64,000 nucleotides of DNA from Streptomyces rubellomurinus (GTDB lineage: Bacteria > Actinomycetota > Actinomycetes > Streptomycetales > Streptomycetaceae). Each line of letters begins with the position of its first letter. Position 1 is the first letter of the stretch. Of this stretch, positions 59,990-64,000 are shown in pieces. The stretch is taken from positions 53,249 to 117,248 of the forward strand of contig NZ_JZKH01000014.1 of NCBI RefSeq assembly GCF_000961885.1, written 5' to 3'. Under the pieces are notes generated by a model. That model saw only the letters and a program-made list of their open reading frames with translations. It was not told where the DNA came from and made no database searches. Position numbers and translations under genes: made by a program.

Positions 59990-60622
59990 TCAGGGCCGCT
60001 GCGCGGGCTCGTGCGCCGGCTCGTGTTCGGGGCAGTCCACGCGCAGATCGGCCGCGCCGAGCGGGGCCGCCATCAGCCCGCACCACTCCCCCGCCGGCCC
60101 GTCCGGATGCTCGTGGCGCAGGAAGCGGCAGGTCAGGCAGGTGCGGGCGACGGTGATGCGCCCGGTGCGGTGCAGCGAGGCGACGGCCTCCAGCAGCACC
60201 CGCAGCGCGGTGGCCCGGTCCTCCGGCGAGGCGGCGGACAGGCCCGCGGCGAGCGGGTCCCGCCAGCCCCGCAGCCGTTCGGCGGCCTCCCGCCCCGGCC
60301 CGGTCGGCACCCAGGCCGAGCGCCGGGTCTCCGTCACGTCCGGGACGGCCTCCAGCAGCCCCTTGCGCACCAGCGCGGCGGCGGCGTCGCTGACGGTCGG
60401 CGCGGACACCTCCAGCCAGCGCGCGAAACTGCCCGTGCTCTGCGGCCCGGCGCTCGGCGAAGTGACCCGCAGCAGCAACTGCGCCTGGGTGACGGACAGT
60501 CCCTCACGCTTGGCCGCGTCCCGCAGCATCGCCCGCCCGGCGTCCCCGAGCCGCTCGACCGCGTCGATCAGCCGGGCGTCGAGACCGTCCGCCCCGCGCT
60601 CCACCGCGCCGCCCTCCGCCAC
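59990..60622 (-). CDS. MarR-type regulator with C-terminal four-cysteine module
   Basis: The GTG at 60622 has GGGGGAGGT upstream. The 210-residue protein has a MarR-like winged helix (about residues 40-125: SVTQAQLLLRV, EVSAPTVSDAAAALVRKGLL and a wing with TRRSAWVPT). After it come Cys162, Cys165, Cys181 and Cys197 with nearby His residues. Such a Cys4 set could bind an iron-sulfur cluster or zinc and make the regulator sensitive to NO or redox state. It is upstream of the protoglobin gene on the same strand. Confidence 0.85.
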   Translation of the reverse strand: MAEGGAVERGADGLDARLIDAVERLGDAGRAMLRDAAKREGLSVTQAQLLLRVTSPSAGPQSTGSFARWLEVSAPTVSDAAAALVRKGLLEAVPDVTETRRSAWVPTGPGREAAERLRGWRDPLAAGLSAASPEDRATALRVLLEAVASLHRTGRITVARTCLTCRFLRHEHPDGPAGEWCGLMAAPLGAADLRVDCPEHEPAHEPAQRP

Positions 60623-60773
60623 CAGGACCTCCCCCTCCGGCCGGCGGCCCCACGGACGGGACCCCGGCGGCCGCCCAGTCTAGGTCCTCCCTTTTGGATC
60701 TTGTCCGGCCGAGCCCCGCGGACGACCGAACGAAAGTCCGGGCCGAGATATCCACCCGTTTCGGGCCGGGGCC

Positions 60774-60782
60774 TGCTACAGT
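60774..60782 (+). promoter_or_regulatory. Possible extended -10 promoter of the cold-shock gene
   Basis: TGCTACAGT reads as an extended -10 element (TGN-TACAGT). It would start transcription near 60789 and give a leader of about 150 bases. No convincing -35 box is seen. The assignment is tentative. Confidence 0.35.
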
Positions 60783-60807
60783 CGTTTTTGTTGCAGTAGT
60801 GGTTCCC

Positions 60808-60930
60808 ATGAACTTTGTGTGCGCCTGCTGGTGTTCTCCGCAGGCGCATTTTTGTTTCCCGGCTTCCCGGGCGGGCGCTCATCACGGCGACTCGGAGCCC
60901 GCGCTGTGCGCGCTTCGACCAGTCCCTTGA
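60808..60930 (+). CDS. Short cysteine-rich leader ORF upstream of the cold-shock gene
   Basis: An ATG at 60808 opens a 40-codon frame that begins MNFVCACWCSPQAHFCF and ends in TGA at 60928-60930. The stop codon touches the AAGGAG site of the cold-shock gene, so ribosomes finishing it would be at the next start. Five of the first 17 residues are cysteine or tryptophan. The attenuator-like hairpin (60820-60853) lies within its first codons. No good ribosome site is seen before the ATG. Whether it is translated is unknown. Confidence 0.4.
   Translation: MNFVCACWCSPQAHFCFPASRAGAHHGDSEPALCALRPVP
60820..60853 (+). terminator. Intrinsic terminator/attenuator-like hairpin in the cold-shock leader
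   Basis: TGCGCCTGC (60820-60828) pairs with GCAGGCGCA (60840-60848) across an 11-base loop and is directly followed by TTTTT (60849-60853). This is the most canonical U-tract hairpin in the window. It lies 90 bp before the cold-shock start codon, so it is placed to control read-through. Confidence 0.7.
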
Positions 60931-60942
60931 AGGAGATTCTTA

Positions 60943-61146
60943 ATGGCTAATGGCACCGTGAAGTGGTTCAACTCGGAAAAGGGCTTCGGCTTCATCGAGC
61001 AGGAGGGTGGCGGTCCGGACGTGTTCGCCCACTACTCGAACATCAACGCCAACGGCTTCCGTGAGCTGCTCGAGGGCCAGAAGGTCGAGTTCGACGTCAC
61101 GCAGGGCCAGAAGGGCCCGCAGGCGGAGAACATTCGCCCGCTGTAG
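60943..61146 (+). CDS. Cold-shock protein, CspA family
   Basis: The 67-residue protein is a standard single cold-shock domain with RNP1 KGFGFI (residues 15-20) and RNP2 VFAHY (27-31). It binds single-stranded RNA/DNA and acts as an RNA chaperone. AAGGAG lies 7 bp before the ATG. It has its own terminator at 61179-61221 and is followed by a DEAD-box helicase, a common cold-shock partner. The structured leader suggests post-transcriptional control. Confidence 0.97.
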   Translation: MANGTVKWFNSEKGFGFIEQEGGGPDVFAHYSNINANGFRELLEGQKVEFDVTQGQKGPQAENIRPL

Positions 61147-61178
61147 TTCTGTTCTGCTACGGCACCCCGTTCGATGAC

Positions 61179-61221
61179 GAGGGGCCCGCACCGCGTACAC
61201 GATGCCCGGTGCGGGCCCCTC
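61179..61221 (+). terminator. Hairpin terminator of the cold-shock gene
   Basis: GAGGGGCCCGCACC (61179-61192) pairs perfectly with GGTGCGGGCCCCTC (61208-61221) across a 15-base loop. It lies 33 bp past the cold-shock stop. Confidence 0.8.
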
Positions 61222-61316
61222 GGCATTGCGCCACGGCACTTCCCCGGCCGTTCAAGCCCCCCTGACTGCGCCGCGGTTCCTTCCTCGTGACGCGCCCCTG
61301 AGGAAGGTTTCTCCGC

Positions 61317-62798
61317 ATGAACCGATCCAGCCGTTCCCCGTTCCGGAACGACAGCCGGCGCAACGACAGCCGGCGCTCCGCCGACCGGGGCGGCCGTCAC
61401 GGGTCCGCCGCCCGGGGAGAGTTCGCGATTCCGGTGAGCACCACCCCGGCGCTGCCGGCCGTCGAGTCCTTCGCCGAGCTGGACATGCCGAAGGCCCTGC
61501 TGTCGGTGCTGACCCGGCAGGGCGTCACCTCGCCCTTCCCGATCCAGGCCGCGACGCTGCCGAACTCGCTGGCCGGCCGCGACGTGCTGGGCCGGGGCCG
61601 CACCGGTTCCGGCAAGACCATCGCGTTCGGCCTCGCGGTGCTGGCCCGCACCGCCGGGCAGCGGGCCGAACCCCGCCGCCCGCTGGCCCTGGTGCTGGTG
61701 CCCACCCGCGAGCTCGCGCAGCAGGTCACCGAAGCCCTCACCCCCTACGCCCGCGCGACGCGCGTGCGGATGGCGACCGTGGTCGGCGGGACGTCGATGA
61801 GCCGCCAGGCCTGGCTGCTGAACCGCGGGGCGGAGGTCGTGGTGGCCACCCCGGGCCGGCTTGAGGACCTGATCCGGCGCGGCGACTGCGAGCTGGGGGA
61901 CGTGGGTGTCACCGTCCTCGACGAGGCCGACCAGATGGCCGACATGGGCTTCCTGCCGCAGGTCACCGAATTCCTCGAACAGGTCGCCGAGGGCAGCCAG
62001 ACCCTGCTGTTCTCCGCGACCCTCGACCGCAACGTCGACCGCCTCGTACGGCGCTTCCTCAAGGACCCGGTCACCCACTCGGTGGACCCGTCCGCGGCCG
62101 CGGTCGGCACCATGGAGCACCACGTGCTGCACGTGCAGAGCTTCGACAAGAACGCCACGATCGCCCACATCGCCTCCCGTGACGGCGGAGTGATCCTGTT
62201 CATCGACACCAAGCACGGCGCGGACCGCCTGGTCGAGGACCTGCTCGCGAACGGGGTCAGGGCCGCGGCCCTGCACGGCGGCAAGTCCCAGCCGGAGCGC
62301 ACCCACACCCTGGAGCAGTTTCGCACCGGCCAGGTGACCGCGCTGGTCGCGACCAACGTCGCCGCCCGGGGCATCCACGTCGACGGGCTCGACCTGGTCG
62401 TCAACCTGGACCCGCCGGCCGACCACAAGGACTACGTGCACCGGGGCGGCCGCACCGCCCGGGCCGGCGAGTCCGGCACCGTCGTCACGCTCGTGCTGCC
62501 CGGCCAGCGCCGCGCGATGGCCCGCATGCTGACCGCGGCCGGCATCACCCCCGTCGCCACCAAGGTCCGCTCCGGCGACGAGGAGCTCGCCCGCATCACC
62601 GGCGCCCGCGTCCCCACCGGCGTGCCCGTCGTCGTCCCTGGCCCCGTCGTCGAGCGTCCGCGCCGCGGCGCTTCGACCCGCGGCCGCCGCCACCGCCCCG
62701 CCGGCACCGGCGGCGGCACCCGCACGGCCTCCGGCCGCGACCACCAGGGCGACTCCGGCCGCCGCCGGGCACCCCGGCCCGCCGCCTCCGCCGCGTAG
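61317..62798 (+). CDS. DEAD-box RNA helicase
   Basis: The 493-residue protein has all helicase motifs: the Q motif FPIQAATL, Walker A GRTGSGKT at 94-101, PTREL, the DEAD box at 202-205, SAT, and HRGGRTAR in the C-terminal RecA domain. The first 35 residues are a basic Arg/Ser/Asn repeat and the last 60 are Arg/Gly/Pro rich; both are probably RNA-binding tails. The ATG at 61317 follows AGGAAGG. The neighbour is a cold-shock protein, suggesting a joint role in RNA unfolding at low temperature. Confidence 0.96.
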   Translation: MNRSSRSPFRNDSRRNDSRRSADRGGRHGSAARGEFAIPVSTTPALPAVESFAELDMPKALLSVLTRQGVTSPFPIQAATLPNSLAGRDVLGRGRTGSGKTIAFGLAVLARTAGQRAEPRRPLALVLVPTRELAQQVTEALTPYARATRVRMATVVGGTSMSRQAWLLNRGAEVVVATPGRLEDLIRRGDCELGDVGVTVLDEADQMADMGFLPQVTEFLEQVAEGSQTLLFSATLDRNVDRLVRRFLKDPVTHSVDPSAAAVGTMEHHVLHVQSFDKNATIAHIASRDGGVILFIDTKHGADRLVEDLLANGVRAAALHGGKSQPERTHTLEQFRTGQVTALVATNVAARGIHVDGLDLVVNLDPPADHKDYVHRGGRTARAGESGTVVTLVLPGQRRAMARMLTAAGITPVATKVRSGDEELARITGARVPTGVPVVVPGPVVERPRRGASTRGRRHRPAGTGGGTRTASGRDHQGDSGRRRAPRPAASAA

Positions 62799-62865
62799 CA
62801 GCCCCGACCGGGACGGCCGGGCGGCCGGGCAGTCGAGCGGTCGAGCGCGGCGGCCGGCGTACCCG

Positions 62866-63438
62866 TCACCGCCTCGGCCCCGCCAGGGCGTACGCCACGG
62901 TGCCGACCGCCAGCAGGGCCCACGCCGTCCCCGTGGAGGCCGCCGTGTCGGGCGGGAAGACCATCCAGCCGAGCACCTCTCCCACGGTGCCGCCCGGAGG
63001 CGGCACGAGCACGGTGAACGCGAGCCAGCCGGTCGGCAGGGCCCAGGCGAACCCGGCCCCGCACAGCCCCGCCCCGAGTGCCGCCAGGCCGACCAGGCCG
63101 GCGCTGTCCCGGACGACGACCTCCGCCGGAACAGGGCTCGCGCCCGCCGCGCGGAAGGCCAGCAGCGCCCCTCCGGCGGACACGCCGATCAGCAGCACGT
63201 GCACCGCCCGGCGCGGCACCCAGCGGATCGCCGCCGTCCGCTCCAGCGCGGCGCCGGGCCCGCCGGGTCCGACGGACGCGGCCGCCACCTTCGCGGTGAG
63301 GACCAGTCCCACCATCCCCAGGTCCATCGGGCCCGCGCCGCCCCGGGTACCGGCCCACACCGCCAGTGCGACGAGCGCGACCGCGGCGGCCGAGGCGGGC
63401 ACCTGCCGCGACCGGGCGTACAGCATCAGCCACCTCAT
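62866..63438 (-). CDS. Small hydrophobic membrane protein of unknown function
   Basis: The 190-residue protein has about five membrane helices and no recognisable motif. Third-position G+C is high, so it is a real gene. Its ATG at 63438 overlaps a TGA in the upstream region as ATGA. It follows the damaged sigma/anti-sigma segment and was probably its co-transcribed partner, as membrane proteins often follow ECF sigma genes. It ends 67 bp from the convergent helicase gene. Confidence 0.7.
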   Translation of the reverse strand: MRWLMLYARSRQVPASAAAVALVALAVWAGTRGGAGPMDLGMVGLVLTAKVAAASVGPGGPGAALERTAAIRWVPRRAVHVLLIGVSAGGALLAFRAAGASPVPAEVVVRDSAGLVGLAALGAGLCGAGFAWALPTGWLAFTVLVPPPGGTVGEVLGWMVFPPDTAASTGTAWALLAVGTVAYALAGPRR

Positions 63439-63709
63439 CGCGGCGCTCCCTCGCCAGCACCGCGAGCTGCCGGTAGCCCGAGCAGGAGAGGGCGGCGGTC
63501 ATCGCGAACCACGGGGCGGCGACCGGCGTCAGCCAGGCCGCGAGCCGCCACGGGCGGCGCCGGTCCACGGGCGCCCCGGCCGCCGCGTCCAACTCCGGTT
63601 CCAGACCAGCCCGGACGGTGCCGAGGAGCGCGACGACATCGGGCACCCCGGCGGCCACGGAGGCCGCCAGTCGGCTCCGGCACGGCGCGCCTCGACGCGT
63701 GTTCCCCGC
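63435..63709 (-). pseudogene. Probable damaged anti-sigma-like or membrane ORF
   Basis: The frame from about GTG 63658 has strong third-position G/C bias and reads GVPDVVALLGTVRAGLEPEL followed by a short membrane segment (AAWLTPVAAPWFAM). It has no stop near the next gene and would run antisense into the helicase. A different frame from ATG 63713 to TGA 63435 makes perfect ATGA overlaps with both neighbours, but its codon use is not coding-like. A small insertion or deletion near each end would reconcile the two. I take it as a decayed gene; a sequencing error is the alternative. Confidence 0.4.
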
Positions 63710-63898
63710 TCATGCCAGCGCCTCCCGCATCGCGATCCGGGCCCGGCGGGCGCGGGTCTTGACCGTGCCTTCGGGCAATCTGAGCAGGACGGCGGTCTCC
63801 CGGACGGACAGTCCGTCGAGCACCGTCGCCTGCAGCACCTCACGGAGTTCCGGCGCCAGTCGCCGGCCTTCCGGTGACAGCCGGGGCCGGGGTGCCAC
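63710..63898 (-). pseudogene. ECF sigma factor remnant (region 4 only)
   Basis: The 62-residue frame contains only sigma-70 region 4: LREVLQATVLDGLSVRETA, VLLRLPEGTVKTRARRARIAM, the helix-turn-helix that reads -35 boxes. Regions 2 and 3 are missing. Upstream of the GTG at 63898 there are only 17 bp before the rRNA terminator hairpin. The gene was therefore truncated, probably by a rearrangement joining this locus to the end of an rRNA operon. A free-standing region-4 protein cannot be ruled out. Confidence 0.65.
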
Positions 63899-63915
63899 TC
63901 GCCGCCGGAAACGCG

Positions 63916-63949
63916 AAAAGGCCCACCCGGGAACCCGGGTGGGCCTTTT
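63916..63949 (-). terminator. Terminator of the rRNA operon
   Basis: AAAAGGCCCACCCGGG (63916-63931) pairs with 63934-63949, a 16-bp perfect stem with a two-base loop, ending in a U tract (CCTTTT). It lies 10 bp past the 5S rRNA 3' end on the minus strand. The A tract on the other side would let it work in both directions. Confidence 0.9.
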
Positions 63950-63959
63950 CTGAAGAATT

Positions 63960-64000
63960 GTTCGGCGGCGTCCTACTCTCCCACAGGGTCCCCCCTGCAG
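63960..64000 (-). rRNA. rrf: 5S ribosomal RNA, 3' end (partial)
   Basis: Read on the minus strand, the last 41 bases give CTGCAGGGGGGACCC, then GGGAGAGTAGGACGCCGCC and GAAC, the conserved 3' end of actinobacterial 5S rRNA. The gene continues beyond the window. The operon therefore is transcribed leftward into the terminator at 63916. Confidence 0.93.

Noticed and set aside
60940..61239. Minus-strand ORF of 99 codons over the cold-shock gene
   Set aside because: It is the exact antisense of a clear cold-shock domain and its terminator.

Overview
The window is about 73% G+C by eye, with strong G/C preference in third codon positions. GTG and TTG starts are common, genes overlap by 4 bp (ATGA, GTGA, TTGA), and leucine TTA codons are almost absent. 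This points to a Streptomyces- or Kitasatospora-like actinomycete. The last 41 bases are the 3' end of a 5S rRNA gene on the minus strand, so the right edge abuts a chromosomal rRNA operon. I saw no insertion sequence, transposase, integrase, tRNA or CRISPR array.

Region 1 (1-8.4 kb) is a small sugar locus. It holds a carbohydrate ABC importer (partial binding protein and two permeases) and a radical SAM/SPASM protein. A convergent group follows: a GHMP-type sugar kinase, a NUDIX hydrolase and an NDP-sugar epimerase. Divergent from these is an unusual two-part protein, glycosyltransferase-like at its N-terminus with a shrunken, degenerate epimerase domain at its C-terminus.

Region 2 (8.4-31 kb) is a biosynthetic cluster centred on a fully reducing, dissociated (type II) acyl-chain builder: ketosynthase, a catalytically dead ketosynthase partner, FabI-type enoyl reductase, two hotdog dehydratases, FabG-type ketoreductase and a dedicated ACP. 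Three consecutive DsrE-like genes sit inside the same transcription unit; only the middle one has cysteines. Two paralogous alpha/beta hydrolases, an SRPBCC protein, a drug-type MFS exporter, a cytochrome P450, an FtsX-type permease, an acyl-CoA dehydrogenase, two paralogous LuxR-type regulators and a two-component pair surround the core. An inverted repeat, TGGCAA-N4-TTGCCA, occurs perfectly in two of its control regions and imperfectly in a third. I know no characterised cluster with this gene set and think it the best candidate for something undescribed.

Region 3 (30.9-58.5 kb) is a Wzx/Wzy-type exopolysaccharide locus of about twenty minus-strand genes, nearly all overlapping. It encodes an initiating phosphoglycosyltransferase, a GDP-mannose 6-dehydrogenase, glycosyltransferases, two Wzz-like proteins with degenerate kinase-like tails, a polymerase, a flippase, an asparagine synthase (probably for uronamide formation), a heparinase-like lyase, a beta-helix lipoprotein, a fused dehydrogenase/oxidoreductase and a sugar-modification cassette. 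Its first gene carries a rare TTA codon, suggesting bldA-linked developmental control of the whole operon.

Region 4 (58.5-64 kb) is more ordinary. It has a protoglobin with a cysteine-bearing MarR-type regulator, a cold-shock protein behind a structured leader with a cysteine-rich upstream ORF, a DEAD-box helicase, a small membrane protein, and the remnant of an ECF sigma factor whose N-terminal part is missing where it meets the rRNA terminator.
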